The position numbers were made by a program, and so were the translations under genes. From Patiria pectinifera (Eukaryota; Echinodermata; Asteroidea; Valvatida; Asterinidae), in the NCBI GenBank assembly GCA_029964075.1, contig CM057141.1:2728001-2792000 (forward strand): a DNA stretch of 64,000 bases, given 5' to 3'. The notes below the pieces were generated by a model. That model was not told the DNA's origin. It was given only the letters and a program-made list of their open reading frames with translations, and searched no databases. Below, one piece after another: positions 21,179 through 33,599 of this stretch (positions within the stretch are counted from its first letter, which is position 1; every line of letters begins with the position of its first letter).

Positions 21179-21924
21179 GTCAGACAAGTCGACCGTTGAG
21201 ACAACTCGACTTGGGACAAGTCGACCGTTGAGACAATTCGACCGTTGAGACAACTCGACTCGGGACAACTCGACCGTTGCGACAGCTCCGACTTAATGGA
21301 AATGTATACACGTGGAGCGGAAAAAAAAGTTGCATAAATCTGTGGCAGGACCGGTCCCGGGTGCGGCGCGGGCATACTCTACCGGTGGCCGTCGCGTCGG
21401 GCCGGTGCGCCCCGCCGCGCCCGCAAGGACCTGGCCCAGACCGGCACGTGCCGGGCACGTCGACCGGCGTGGCAAGTGGGCACATAGTCCCGGCAAAAAT
21501 GCCACCGTGCACGGTACGGATATGACGTTGACCGGGGATGCGCGCACAGCAGGCCCGGCAAAAACGAACGATGTTCACGGACAATCACACTGCGCTATTT
21601 TGGCTCTGTTATATGTCTATTCCTTCCTCCATGGTTATATAAAAAAAACACAAATAAAAATCAAGTATCATAGCTCCCAAACGGCGATCAGCCGTCAACA
21701 TCTCCGGTACAATCCCCAAAACTAGGCCCAAACTAGACCCGTGAACGTGGCTGTATACAACGCCACGTTCACGGGTCTAGGCCCAAACATGCGAGTCGAC
21801 TTGTCTCAACGGTCGATTTGTCTTTCCATTTATCGCACATACGGTCGAGTTGTCTCAACGGTCGAGTTGTCTCAACGGTTGACTTGTCCCGAGTCGAGTT
21901 GTCTCAACAGTCGACTTGTCTGAC
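21179..21924. mobile_element. TU/foldback-like element with inverted minisatellite arms (unit GACAAGTCGACCGTTGA)
   Basis: The left arm (21179-21293) has 15-17-bp units GACAAGTCGACCGTTGA and GACAACTCGACTTGG. The right arm (21795-21924) is the inverse array ending CAGTCGACTTGTCTGAC. The GC-rich interior ends in a palindrome at 21733-21780. Architecture matches 9542-11431 but the unit differs. Confidence 0.65.
21733..21780. repeat. Perfect 19-bp palindrome arms
   Basis: CTAGACCCGTGAACGTGGC, a 10-nt spacer, then GCCACGTTCACGGGTCTAG. It lies at the inner edge of the right minisatellite arm and could extrude as a cruciform. Confidence 0.85.
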
Positions 21925-22149
21925 CCCCAGTAGCAGACTATGTAATATCCCCTTGGACAGTTGGATCGGAGTCAGAGAGGGCACTGTTGGACAACGGGTG
22001 ATACTCGGCCCGGGTACGAATTGTCTCGGGTACGAGTTGTCCAACATTCACTATAGGGAAAAATTAGTGATGTCCAGATATGGGAGTCTTTCCAGTACGC
22101 CAAAAGGAAGTTGAATTTTGAAAATAGTCCAGACTTGCCTGATGATGAT

Positions 22150-23430
22150 GTACACTAGCGCTAGCGCGCGGCTGCCGCACAATGTTGATATCGGGATAAC
22201 CAAACAACAGGTGGCGCTCTTCACAATTAACGGTGTCAAATACAATCTCGTTTACGTAGTGTTGAGCGGTACGCACTGACCGGTACATAATAAAGGAAAG
22301 AAAGTTACAAATAAAGTTAACCCTGGGGACGAGGTTGCGAAAAAGTTTCGAAGTCCGAATTTTCCCATCATGCACTGCGAAATCCCAATTCCTATCTCGA
22401 TCAACCTCGTCCCCAGTGCTTACTTTATTTCCAACCGCGTTTCCAATAGTAAACCCTGGATAGGAAACGTTCTTCCTGTATCCTGATTGGATACCGCAAT
22501 TGGCTAGTAATGGAGTTTTATCGTGTACTTGGTGCTTTATATTCACAACGTGCAGTACGTGTTTTCGCGATCATTCGTCCACGCCTTCTCGAAAATACTA
22601 ATTTCCAATCCAATTTGCTCATATTAATATGAAATATGATACTGCATGTTGTCTTGATAAGATCGTAACAGTTTGATTTCAAAAATCGTGTTTTCGTAAC
22701 TCACGCCGTGCTCGCGCTGCTATGAATTGACTCTGTTTTTACCCCAGACACCGCATACAAAAACAAACGCTAATGTGTAACGCACATCCAGGCACCAGAC
22801 TGTTCCTCATTTGCATACGTCTGCAAAAATCTTGCACATGCAAATGATCCAATACCAGGGTGAGAGAGCAGGTAGTGGTGGGCGCGTACTGCTCGACACC
22901 CTGGGGACGAGGTTGTATCTCGATAGGATTTTGGAAATGGGAATCGTTATTCGTTTTCCGTTTTGCTTTCGAAATAGGAAGTGGGAATCGATATTCGTTT
23001 TCCGTTGTACTGACGAATAGGGAAATGGGAATCGTAAGTCGGTTATTCGTTTTCTGTTTAACTGTCGAATAGGGAAATGGGAATCGTTATTCGTTATCCG
23101 TTTTGCTGTCGAGATAGGATTTTGGATTCGAAGTCCGTTATCCTATTTTGCGCGGTTAATTGGAAATAGGTTAGTTATCCGATTTTCTTTTTGCTTAGGA
23201 AGTGGGAAATGGTTTCGTTATCCATTTTTTCTTTTTGCTTAGGAATTGGGAAATGGTTTCGTTATCCATTTTTCTTTTTGCTTAGGAATTGGGGAAATGG
23301 GTTCGTTATCTGTTTTTCTTTTAGCTTAGCTAATGAGAGATTGTACCGTTAATTGTGAAGAGCGCCGCCTGTTGTTTGATGATATCACCATATTGTTGTC
23401 GGATCGCGGAGTAGCGCACTGGGTTACCGT
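22150..23430. mobile_element. Element with inverted ends and an internal degenerate tandem array
   Basis: Inverted blocks around AATTGTGAAGAGCGCC and CTGTTGTTTG lie at about 22185-22240 and 23340-23375. Between them 22920-23330 is a degenerate tandem array of units such as AAATGGGAATCGTTATTCG and TTTTGCTTAGGAA. CCTGGGGACGAGGTT recurs at about 22322 and 22900, and inverted at 22402. Part of 22400-22560 recurs at 57760-57930. Confidence 0.5.
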
Positions 23431-23917
23431 ATTAGCCGATTTTTCGGCTAATTTTGACAGAATTTTTGTTAAAAAAAACGAGTTTGACAGAACATTTCAC
23501 AGAACAGATTTTTGGGCCGATTTCTGGCAGAATTCTTCAAAAATGGTTTGGCCTATTTGACAGACAAACAGCAAATTTGAACAAAAAAGTGCACATTAAA
23601 TTTGTTTGAAAAACTTCAATCCTTTCAAACAAACGTTGCCGGATTCGTTGCCGGATCCGCGTTTTGCTGGAATTTTTTACTAATAATTTCACATTATTTA
23701 TGTACTAGATTGTTTATTATGTAATTTGAATCTTAATCAAGGAAATACTACCAATCTGCATGTGATTTTAAGTGTTTATACTAGTGTATTTCGAGTAATT
23801 CTGGGAAATTTGGCAGATTTTTGATAAATCTGAAATGTTTGATGCGCATTTAGCAGAATTTGGCTCTGACCTTACGGTCACCCTGATCATGTCAGCGGCC
23901 AACACACGTGTGTGAAC

Positions 23918-26900
23918 ATGGTTGAGTTTTTAAGTCCAAAGAGTAAGACAATCTTTGAAAGTTCGGCTTTCATTCACAAGAATTCAAGACACACTTCTTG
24001 TGTTACGGATCACTATTTTAATCATGCGGTAAGTATTTCTGCAGCAGGGTTTTAGGACCATGTTTTGTACCATAACTACCATTTAGGCCCTAGTACCAAG
24101 ACAACTTTTTGACAACCCGTGCGTGTCATGTGTACGTGTACGGATATGACAAACAATTGTGTTGGGGGGCAAAACACGGCGATCGTGTAGTGTAGGGCCC
24201 CTGTTTTGTTTTGATTAAATTAGAGAGTCAAAACTGTTTTTATTGCTTAAAAATCACTTTTTTGCTCAATTCTTATGTAGTAATGACGCCCAATTTTCAA
24301 TTTTGAACAGTTTCTTGGGGTATCAAGATTTTTCAGCGATCGTGAAGTGTAGGGCCCAGTTCCTTTATAGGCTATATAACTAAAGGGAACAAAATCCACT
24401 TTAAAATTATTGGGCCTACCAAACTAGTTGGCGACATTCTCAATAAACAGGTTTGTCATAGATAGAGGGCAGGGTTTTGATTTTTTTTGAGGGAAATTTG
24501 GGGGTAAAATGACGACGACAGCGCGGCTGCAGCTCGGTGACAACACGCGCGACCCGAAAATAAAGATAGCGATCACCGCGCGATGTACCGTGAGCACGCA
24601 CGGCGCGCTGAATCACATTTTTTTAAATTTTGTTTGTTAAGTGACATCGCCAAAAAGGCAGCCACTGCATACACCACCCACAAAACTCAACAAAAGAAAT
24701 GTAGTGCCCGCACCCCCCTTTGCTTTACATATTAAATATGGGGAAAATTCTGCCAACCGGACACCTCTTACCTGCCGCCAAACATCCAAATTTTCACCTC
24801 ACCTTGTGATTTCAACCAAGAGGAATCCAGGAAAGAGTGGACATGCGAAAAAAAATTGGTAAAAATGTGTTTTTGGAGCATATTTTGCATGCACATGTAG
24901 TGCAGATCTGAGTTGAAGCAGCCGGTCAAAACTGATTGAAGTGTCTGGAACAGCGGTACGTTATACGCATGACATCGATAACCATGACGTCGCATGAGAC
25001 GTTGCATGAGCCGGCCAATGATAGTGCAATATGTCATTATGAATATTTATTTTCTCATGAATATTTAGTTTATTTCAATGGATACTTCAAATACGTCCAA
25101 AGATTGATCATTGCAACAGCGATCGTGCGCGGCCTAGCGATTAAGAGACTCGTGTATCAAGCAAGCGTCCGAGGTTCGAATCTCGAGGAAGTGAGCGACT
25201 GATTGATAAATAGAAATTAAGGAAAGGACGGGGTGAGAGTAGAGGAGGGAAAGTGGAGGGAATAACCATAAAAGAGGTAACTTTTGGCGCTAGAAAATTA
25301 ATTGAAAAAAGAGGTGTCCGGTTAGCAGAATTTTTCCTAAATATGGGGTCTAAAATGTTGGACCCATTTTTGGGGGGGAACAAAAACAATTTTATGACCA
25401 CCCCTGTCCAAAAAAAACCCCAAAATTGTGTTCTTGTGCCAATCAATAGGTGGAGGTATTTCTACCCTGCTGTGACTCACTACCAGATGCTGTACAAGTA
25501 TCCAGCCCAGAGCGTCAGGAATACTACGCCGTTAAAAGACTCCCTCTTGCAGAGCTAACCAATGCTGAATTTGTCAGCAGATTCGTGAAAGCAGGTAAAG
25601 TTCATTTCTCGATTCGCTTTTCTCTACTATAGACTCCTTCAGCTCGGGTAGTGGACCGATCCAGTAAGCACCGCCCCATGGTATTCTGACCAATCACAGC
25701 CGTGATTTATTTCCGACATGCGTGCACAAAAGTCCGACATGCGTGCAGGCGCGTATGATGCGCGCGGCAGGAAAATGCAGTGTGGCATTGGAGAGGAGCA
25801 TGTGTTAATTTGCCCATGTGCGCAGTGGGAGGGGCTTACTGGATCGGTCCATTATCAGCATCCAGACTCCAACCGGTCTTAAACGTGGTGTTGAATACCT
25901 ACCAAGTACATATTTATTCCTTTCTCAAGATACTTCCTATGATAACTTTTGTCCTGTGATAACTTGGTTTGTCTGCATATTTCAGTTTTCTTTTTTGAGT
26001 TGAAATCAAAGAAAGGCTTGTATCCAACTTCTTTTTCAAGCCCTGTTATTGTGTCAGTATTATTTGTACTTTGCAGGCAGACTCTACGTTATTTCCATTG
26101 GTCAACACATAGATACACATAATGTGGCTGCTATCTTGCCAACCGGTAAGTGTGTACAATCATATCATAGTTCTAACTGCAATTTGTTGCTAAAAATCCT
26201 ACATCACATTAGATTTGGTCAACTTTTATCATTTAGAATTAGAATAACAATTTAGTTGCAGGAGCATAGACCCAACCTGTATTGATGTTAACCCTAACCC
26301 TTCTCAATCCTCCAAAATCCTCCAGGGGCCAATTTCACGGCGCTGCTTAACAGTTAGCAGAAAAGTTGTGTTTAGCATAGCAGAAAAATTTGCTAACCTT
26401 AAGCACTATTTCACGGCGTGGACGTGCTAACGGTTGCGCGTGCATGGAGATTTCTATTGTTACGTCACTAAGTCAAGCAAATGTTTCCTCTGTAAGTAAG
26501 CGTGCCTTTTGCTGTGCTTATGCTTACGGTCTCCATGAAATAGACGGAGGCTCTGTTAGCAGAAAATTGTGTGCTTAGCAGCACCGTGAAATTGGGCCCA
26601 GGTGGTTTTGGAGCATTGTGGCTGAGGTGTCAGTTGATGTTGGACGATGCGTTCAACCATGTTCAACCATGCACCATTGAGCCCTGCGTTATGCTCGATA
26701 TCATCCGCACTGCTTCTGAATGTCATTGGCACTGCCTCAACCTATTAACAGTGATTGTTTGAAGAAGTTTGTAAGATTGAGGCAGTGGTCACCCCTCCAC
26801 TGAACAAAAAGATTGAGGCTTAATCCAGTTTTGACATGGTGACAATTAGAGGCTTTTGCAGGATTGAGGATTTCCTAGCCAAAAGGGCATGTGAACTAAG

Positions 26901-29900
26901 TAAATTAGTATTTCGCAAACTTAATATGGAAAATAGCAGTGGAAAATTGAGATGTGTATCCCACGACTATTGATTTGTACGAGACGCACAGCACTATTAT
27001 GCAAACCTCTGAATTCATTTTGATGATTTGACATTACTAGTTACTTGTCTGTGTAATGATTGTTTTTGCAGGTAGACTTATACTTTCTGTCAACAAAGAC
27101 ACCTACCAGGAACTGGGCTTGGAAGGGAAACCCTCACAGTTTGAAAAACCCAGGAAGGTGACAAAATACTGTACGTTAAAATGGTTGATACTAGTATTAC
27201 AGCAGAACTTCACTTTAAATACAGAACAGGATAGATATGATTGGTTATCACAGAAGCCATTGCTTACTTGTACAGTACATGAAATGAGCCAAAAAGGATT
27301 TTTGTGTACAATGTATACTGTCACGAGCCAATATGGCCCATCAGGCTGGTGTTTATCTCCGGTTTCCTTGGCATGAAACGACAGAAAAGATTTGTATTCC
27401 TCCTGGATGGGATGCCAGTCCATTGCAGGTTACTCCCCAGCCAATGCCGGTACCCATTTATACTCCTGGGTGGAGAGAGGCAAGTGGGGTGAAGTGGCTT
27501 GCCCAAGGACACAACATGTCCATCAGGCCGGCGTTTATCTCTAATTTCAGCCGCATGAAATGACTGAGAATATTTCTGTTCCCCCGGATGGGATGCCAGT
27601 CCATCGCAGGTTACTCCCCAGCTAATGCCGGTACCCATTTGTACTCCTGGGTGGAGAGAGGCAAGTGGGGTGAAGTGGCTTGCCCAAGGACACACATATG
27701 GCTAGAAGCTGAAGTCGAGATTTTTTTGCAGCAGCAGCAGCTTGAGATCAATGTGGTCTGGTCTCTATTCTCACAGGTACCAACAGGTTATTGTAGTAAA
27801 GTATCTTGCCCAAGAACACAAGCACTATGCACTCTATCCGGGTTTGAACCTATGAACCATCACACACGAGTTAAACACCATAACCAGTGGACCATTGCAA
27901 CACAAAACGGTTGAGATATCTTAAAGGGAATATACATCATTTGCTTTTGCTGTAATTTTCAGAAATGGATGGAATTGGGGGGTTGAAAATATATAGCAAA
28001 TATAGTTACACTGACTTTTTTGAGGTTTGGGTTCGAAAATGCTATAAACACCAAGAAAAACAATCATTTTCCTGTAGTCTGGTTCCCTGACTCCATATAA
28101 GAAGAAACAGAGCAGTTTACATACATTGGGGAATTGTAAGGTCAGGGAACCAGTCAAGCTGGCTTGTACCTGTTCATAGGTGTGTAATCGATTGTAAACA
28201 AGTGCGATGGTCAATTGGGGCCAGTATTTGAAAAAAAAGCCAGTTTTTTTCCAACGCTGGTCGGCCGACCAGCATTGGAAATTGATACAAAAATACCACT
28301 TTTCTTGAAAATGACAGTATACCAGGTGCCATGAGTTTACAGGATGCTTTACACTGTCATTCACTAACACTCCAGTAAGGTATTTCAAAATGAGTTGGTA
28401 GTTTTTATTTTTTGATGTTTGCAAATGTTGAATTTTCCCTTGAACTGTTTTTACTTTCCATCACAAATGCTTCATTTTTGCCTCTTTTTCCCAGCTGTTG
28501 AAGTGAACCTTGTTGCAGAAAGCTTTTGCAAGGGCAAGAAGAACTACGAGAGGGTGCAGTGGTGTTTCAAGGATAGACTGGATCTGACCTTTGACTTCTT
28601 GTTGGCATGGCAACCCAACGGTAAGCTTCTCAGAGGTGATGTTAGCGATGGTTGACGTTTTTGCATGTTCATGTTGCAGCCAAAACCAAGCAAAGACAGA
28701 CCCTGCAAATAAAAAACCTACACTTTGCTGGGTTTTTTTTTTTTTCAGATCCAAGCCAGTCTCTTGATTCTCTCAGTTCATTTTGGAGCAGCAAGTATGA
28801 ATGCCTGAGAGTTGAGCAAAGGCAGCACAGCTTTCAGATGAGGAACCAGTCTATTCCAGTGATTGAAAGCTCACTCCTCCTTCATCGTCAACACAAATCA
28901 AATCAAGACGCTTCCCAAATGAACGGGAGCGGTCAGGGCTGTGAAGATGCTCAAGTGAGGTCATGTGATGCCGCAGAGGTTTACGAATGGTTGGGAGCTG
29001 TGGCCTGTCAGTGCGACTGGTGAGCATCCTAAAGTAGGCCTACGAAAATGTAACATGAGTAACCGATTCTGTGCGTCTTGTTTATCATACATAACACATT
29101 TTTCTGGATGTCATCTTTGGTGCTTAGGTAGGTCTAGGTCTACTCTATCTACCATGGGGATAACCGTTATTAAACCTTTTTCAGTAAGGTAATTACAGCC
29201 CAAGGAAACTCAAAAGTACATCAAAATTGTAATGCGAGTAACCGTGGAATAGCCCATTACCTTGACGATCATTTGAATTACTTTGTATAGCTCAGGAGCC
29301 TCGGACAGCTTTGTCAACACATATTGCTGCCCTGAGCCTTCCCAGCAAGTATCTAGCTCCCTCTGTCATCGATGGACTGGCTTGATAACATCCGAGAGAA
29401 TTCTTCACATGCTGGATGTTCTCAGGTAAGCATCTGCTACCTTGTTTTGTTTCTAGTTGCAACATTAATAAAAAAAAAGGGCACTTGTCAACAAATATTG
29501 GGGAGGAAATAATATGCTCCCCCCACCACCCGCAAGCTACGCCACTGGTCAAGCTACGACTCTGCAAACCACAAATTTCCCACTTACGATCACCAGTCTG
29601 TGCTTACAGCACTAGCAACAAAAGCAAAAATGTGCTAGCCCTATAAGCACAGAATTCTTAGATATATAGGATGTATACTTGCCCAGGAACTATGTGTGCT
29701 AACTGTAAGCACAATTTTCTGCTTCAGCAAACAGGGATTTTTAGCCAACAGTTAAAGCTATAGTCCATCATTTGTAATGTGTGCATTTTGTTCGCTTGAA
29801 GCAACAAAAGTGCTCAAAATCTAAAGAAGGGTACTGAACAAGTAACCTGATGAAGTTTCAGCTCAGCTTCAGCTGTATATTCCGAGAAAAACAGCATTCT

Positions 29901-30610
29901 AGGATCTCAATTTCAAATCAAAAGTTGCTGAATCATGTTTTGAATTGGGCCTGAATCCAGCGTCCGAGACACGTTCTCACTGGGCCGATTGCAGCTACAC
30001 GATGTCGCGCACTGATCCGACAAATTATAGCAACCGTGCGCGTTTGTGCGTCGTGCTAATGCTTGCGTGCACTTCACCGAATAACAAAACGAGCTACTAA
30101 TTTGAAGCACCGTTGGAAAGGCCATCTTTTGTTGATTACTTCAAAATGACAGCTTGCAAGAAAGAATAATTTCACAGGGAGTTTAGTCCCCTTACTATCT
30201 TTCAACCAAGTATGTTTTTCAAAAATAATTACGCCAGTTGCTTTTTGGATAGCTGCAAATGATGGACTCTGGCTTTAATGTAAGCAGAGCCAAGAAATTG
30301 GGCCCAGATCACAAGTCAGAGCAGTGCAGTCTTCGTAGTGTGCCAAATAAAACTCGGTTGTTGTCTCGGTTTCAATGTACTTCCCGTCCCTTGCTCTCTG
30401 TTTCCAAATTCTAGGTCGGAGGTCGAATGCAGCAGAATGCCGTGGGCAGCGCTGACTGTTCATGGATTTACTGACTCCCCTGTCTCGTGGGGAAGCAGGG
30501 AGCACGGCTTCAGCAAGTACGGTAACAATCTCTACACATTTGTCATCTTTCCCAAGGAACAAAGGTACTGGTTGATAATGGGCATTGGAGATCACGATGT
30601 ATGCCCCTGA
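23918..30610 (+). CDS. RPP40: Ribonuclease P protein subunit p40, complete spliced CDS (8 exons, 383 aa)
   Basis: Protein subunit of nuclear RNase P (5' maturation of pre-tRNAs) and the related RNase MRP. Exons: 23918-24028, 25450-25594, 26077-26145, 27072-27170, 28495-28620, 28749-29019, 29291-29425, 30415-30610. All junctions are GT/AG and in frame, 1152 nt in all. Family landmarks: YYAVKRLPLAELTNAEFVS, HIDTHNVAAILPTGRL, ILSVNKDTYQELGLEGKPSQF, FDFLLAWQPNG, YEWLGAV, NTYCCPEPS, and the C-terminal GFTDSPVSWGSREHGFSK with YTFVIFPKEQRYWL. Human RPP40 is 363 aa; the extra length lies mainly in the Ser/Gln-rich exon 6. Exon 7 is placed by the acceptor TTTGTATAG at 29290, the only one that keeps CCPEP in frame. 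An AATAAA at 30630-30635 lies just 20 nt past the stop. Introns carry SINE and MITE insertions, but the coding exons look intact. Confidence 0.95.
24179..24630. mobile_element. Rearranged MITE (head-to-head pieces) in RPP40 intron 1
   Basis: 24179-24333 matches the left part of the element at 14603-15077 in the same orientation. 24334-24630 matches the right part in opposite orientation, with a second GCGATCGTGAAGTGTAGGGC terminus at the joint. Confidence 0.65.
24739..25336. mobile_element. Element with AAATTCTGCCAACCGG inverted ends
   Basis: GAAAATTCTGCCAACCGGAC near 24738 and its complement GTCCGGTTAGCAGAATTTTT near 25317 bound about 600 bp in RPP40 intron 1. A tRNA-like SINE lies within it at 25125-25200. 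Confidence 0.55.
25125..25200 (+). repeat. tRNA-like SINE head
   Basis: An A-box-like CGGCCTAGCGATTAAGAG and B box GAGGTTCGAATCTCGAG are present, but the arms do not fold into a complete tRNA. Confidence 0.5.
25652..25851. mobile_element. 200-bp MITE with TGGACCGATCCAGTAAGC ends
   Basis: Starts TGGACCGATCCAGTAAGC and ends GCTTACTGGATCGGTCCA, in RPP40 intron 2. The inner ACCAATCACAGCCGTGAT block recurs in a related element at 47853-48172. The sequence just beyond (25855-25960) recurs at 35507-35600. Confidence 0.75.
26289..26890. mobile_element. Telomere-like MITE end interrupted by a Harbinger-like MITE
   Basis: TTAACCCTAACCCTTCTC begins one element at 26289. At 26326-26598 lies a 273-bp MITE with ends GGGCCAATTTCACGG and CCGTGAAATTGGGCC, flanked by CAG on both sides; this terminus is PIF/Harbinger-like. 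The outer element resumes with AGGTGGTTTTGGAGC. Confidence 0.6.
27337..27905. repeat. Tandemly duplicated SINE-like repeat
   Basis: Two consecutive copies (about 27337-27515 and 27519-27700) share GGGATGCCAGTCCAT, CTCCTGGGTGGAGAGAGGCA and GGCTTGCCCAAGGACAC. A third partial tail follows with TCTTGCCCAAGAACACA and a reversed B box (GGGTTTGAACCTATGAACC). It lies in RPP40 intron 4. Confidence 0.65.
27921..28276. repeat. Interspersed repeat with GGTCGGCCGACC palindrome
   Basis: Begins TTAAAGGGAATATACATC and ends with CCAACGCTGGTCGGCCGACCA. An inverted copy lies at 41990-42365 with the same order of blocks, including CTGGTTCCCTGA and CAGGGAACCAG. Confidence 0.65.
29640..30305. mobile_element. Nested MITEs in RPP40 intron 7
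   Basis: An inner 527-bp element (29752-30278) has TTAA at both ends and inverted TAGTCCATCATTTG and CAAATGATGGACT. It sits in an outer Harbinger-type MITE whose right end is AAGCAGAGCCAAGAAATTGGGCCC. Confidence 0.65.
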
Positions 30611-31720
30611 TGATTATGTTCAAGTGTGTAATAAATTAATTATAATTTAAAGGGATCATGACATGACTTTTATACTGGAACATAGTTTGTACAAATTTCC
30701 ATTCCTCTGAAATGTATGAAAAGTGTGAGATATCTCTGCTTGGTTAACATTTTTGTGCAGTGCACTTTTAAGCATGTAAAATGTTATGTGCTTTTCATGA
30801 CAACTGAGGGCGCTTTTGCTGTCATGTCATTTAAAGTTGCACACCCCGTGCGCTTCCAAAAATGGATTTACTTTTTCTCCAACGAATTTTTAATTGGTAT
30901 GTTTTGTTTTGATGGAAAAAAACTACTTTAGTCCAATTTTTGGTGTCTACAACCCCCTGAAAAGGGAATTTCATTTTGAGCACACATAACCCGCCCTGTG
31001 AGAGCCAAATTATCGAAACACGTTTATAAGGCTAACCTTAAGATTATAAGTTTAGCCTAATTACATGTATCTAGAAAGCTGTACTTTTTTCACTCTGGTG
31101 TTTTTAATTTGGTCTTCAAAATTTCGATGTCATTTTGCCCTAGAACAAAGATTGATATATGCATAATAAACTAATACTTTTGGAATCTTGAGTGGACAAT
31201 CCAATTTTTTTTTTTTTTATTAAATTTGGTAATTTACTTCATCAAACTTATCAAAAGTCCATTTATTTGTATGATGTCTCATTGTAAAACTCATAACTTT
31301 TATAATAAAATATTGCTATTTGAATTCTTTTTTTAAGTGAGACATTAAGAAAGCATGGATGTTCAAACGATGCATTTGTGGTTTTGTAATATCAGATGTA
31401 TAGTACATATAATGTTATTTTTAAAGTTGACAAAGAAAGTTGGACTCCATGTACAATTATGTTGCCATATGCAATGTTCCCAAAAACTTCAGCAAGCATT
31501 ACGTGCATTGTCTTTTTCATAGATTATGTGGTAATAAATATGCATATTATCAGAAACATGTCAATAGCATCTTTTAGTAAAATTTGTAATTGTTCAGTAA
31601 AATAGTTTGAAATCTCCAATTTATTTAATAAAAAATTAAACATTTTGCCAAAACTTTGCCCAAACATGATTGCAGTATTTGGGGAAAAATAGTAATCCCA
31701 TTAAAAAAAAATCATTATTA

Positions 31721-32083
31721 AGGCCCCCCCCCCAAAAAAAAAATATTCGGTCTCTGGTCAGACCAAAGTTCCGGAATTGACGCGGGGATGCGGCTTTTTG
31801 TTTTGTTTTTTCTTTTTTTTCTTTTTCTTCAAGCTTGGATTGTACAGACAAGGTGGGGTACTATTTTGCTTTTTTGGTGTCCTCATGAACATTGGTGTCC
31901 TCCATAATTTGCCTTGGTGCTCTCGATCATTTGCCTTGGTGCAATTTCCCATTCCTTGGTGCTCTTTGGGAAAAAAAATTGAGGAGGTGCGGCAATAGAG
32001 GGCGCTGTTGGAGCTACCGCGGAACATTTTGGAAAAAAAACCTGATGCGCTGACCAGAGACCGACTTATTTTTTTTTTGGCCT
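31721..32083. mobile_element. MITE with AGGCC...GGTCTCTGGTCA ends
   Basis: Left end AGGCCCCCCCCCCAAAA then GGTCTCTGGTCA; right end TGACCAGAGACC then TTTTTTTTTGGCCT; 363 bp. A direct repeat of about 55 bp (AACATT(A/G)AAATATTA) follows at 32085-32170. Confidence 0.65.
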
Positions 32084-32532
32084 AACATTAAAATATTAAG
32101 AAGTACCAGATAGTTATTCCATTTAAAAAAAAACACATTAACATTGAAATATTACGAAGTATCAGATAAAACTGACCCCCCCCCCCCCCCCCAAATATAC
32201 GACAAAAGAAATTTACAATAGAAAACTGCTTGGAACATAACGCAATGAACTAAGGCATCGACCGTCATTGAAAGTTACACACACAAAAATAGATGAATAA
32301 AATTAATGTGTAGGAACTAGAGTTAATTGGAATCTTTTGAGTAAGCATCCATCGTGACATTGGAGAAAAGAACGAAAGGGCGGTGCTCTTGTCTGGAGTA
32401 ACACGGAATGCAGCCCCACGCCCCCTTTCGAATTCGCAACGTAACAGTGGAGAAGGATCTTTCTCCGCATGAAACGTTGCAGGAGACCAACCACATGAAC
32501 GAGGTGGTTGATTGTGATGACATCTGTTACAA

Positions 32533-32805
32533 CTAATAATGTAGTGACCAACGGATAATGTATCACCAACCGATACTGTCACACAAAATTGACCGATACT
32601 GTATCACTAACCGATAATGTCACACAAATTGACCGATACTGTATCACTAATCGATAATGTCACACAAATTGACCGATAGTGTAGTACATTTTTACTACAC
32701 TATCGGTCAATTTTTGTTACATTATCGGTTGGTGATGCAGTATCGGTCAATTTGTGTGACATTATCGGTTGGTGATACATTATCCGTTGGTTACTATGTT
32801 ATCAG
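32533..32805. mobile_element. Palindromic minisatellite element (unit ACCGATAATGTCAC...)
   Basis: The left half alternates 18-bp ACCGATACTGTATCACTA with 22-bp ACCGATAATGTCACACAA-type units. The right half is the exact inverse order, and the two meet at GTAGTACATTTTTACTAC. Outer ends are CTAATAATGTAGTGACC and GGTTACTATGTTATCAG. Confidence 0.75.
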
Positions 32806-33599
32806 TTTTAACAGGTGTACCCCCATGCGTCTATATACACACCCTAGACAGTCTGAAATCGTGCACGGTATTATATCCGTACGTGATTGACAACACACGC
32901 TCAATGAAAAGCAAAATATTGTTGTGCACTCCGTCAGAAAATCTGCGGCATGTTGCGCGAGCAGTACATCCAGTTATTAAGATTAATATGAAAGTGTCCG
33001 CGATAATCATTCTATGACAGTGGCAAAACCACCGGGGGGCGCACAGGGTGCATGTTCCCCCTCCCGGCCCGTTCGCCCCTCCCCCTTCCCCTCAGCAGAT
33101 GTCCGTCCCCGGCCCCAGGTGCCCTCCCATTCGAAATCATTTGAGCTGAAAAAAAATAAACCACACTGTTGAAATGATACACGTTTCATTTGCTGTTCTA
33201 TACGAACTCATAAAGGCTGCGGCGAGAAAATTAATCCAGCGTTGACGATTTCGCAGAAAAATATGTTGGGGCCGGAGGAGGTTTCGTCCCGGGGTAATCA
33301 ACTTAATTAAGGTATTGTATTCAAGATAGGCGGTCGGCGAATGTATGCACTATGGAAGGTTGACTCATAATAGACATGGACTGAAAAACGTGAACGACAG
33401 TTTTCATGTTGTTATTATGAATAATAAGGCGGCCGAATTCACTGCATGTCATATACATGTATTTGGCCTATCCGTATCACCTTCCGAGAATGGTTTACTG
33501 CTAAAACATGTTTGATCATTGCTGTACTCGATGCAAAGGCCTCCATTCGACCATCTGAGAATGCGAACGATCTTTTGGCATCGTTTAAAGATTCAGAGG

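Larger units (their letters stand above)
20036..23917. other. Intergenic region EMC4 to RPP40
   Basis: No conserved protein was recognised. It contains the EMC4 3' end (a possible AATAAA at 20898-20903), a 140-bp foldback, and two elements with tandem-repeat or inverted structure. A 160-residue minus-strand open frame at 22064-22546 lies inside a repeat and is probably not a gene. Confidence 0.5.

Noticed and set aside
21290-21600. GC-rich stretch with several overlapping open frames as a possible exon or transferred gene
   Set aside because: Frames are open on both strands because of base composition, there is no domain, and it lies between the arms of a mobile element.
22064-22546. 160-residue open frame on the minus strand
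   Set aside because: It lies across repeat sequence that recurs at 23340 and 57760 and has no recognisable domain.
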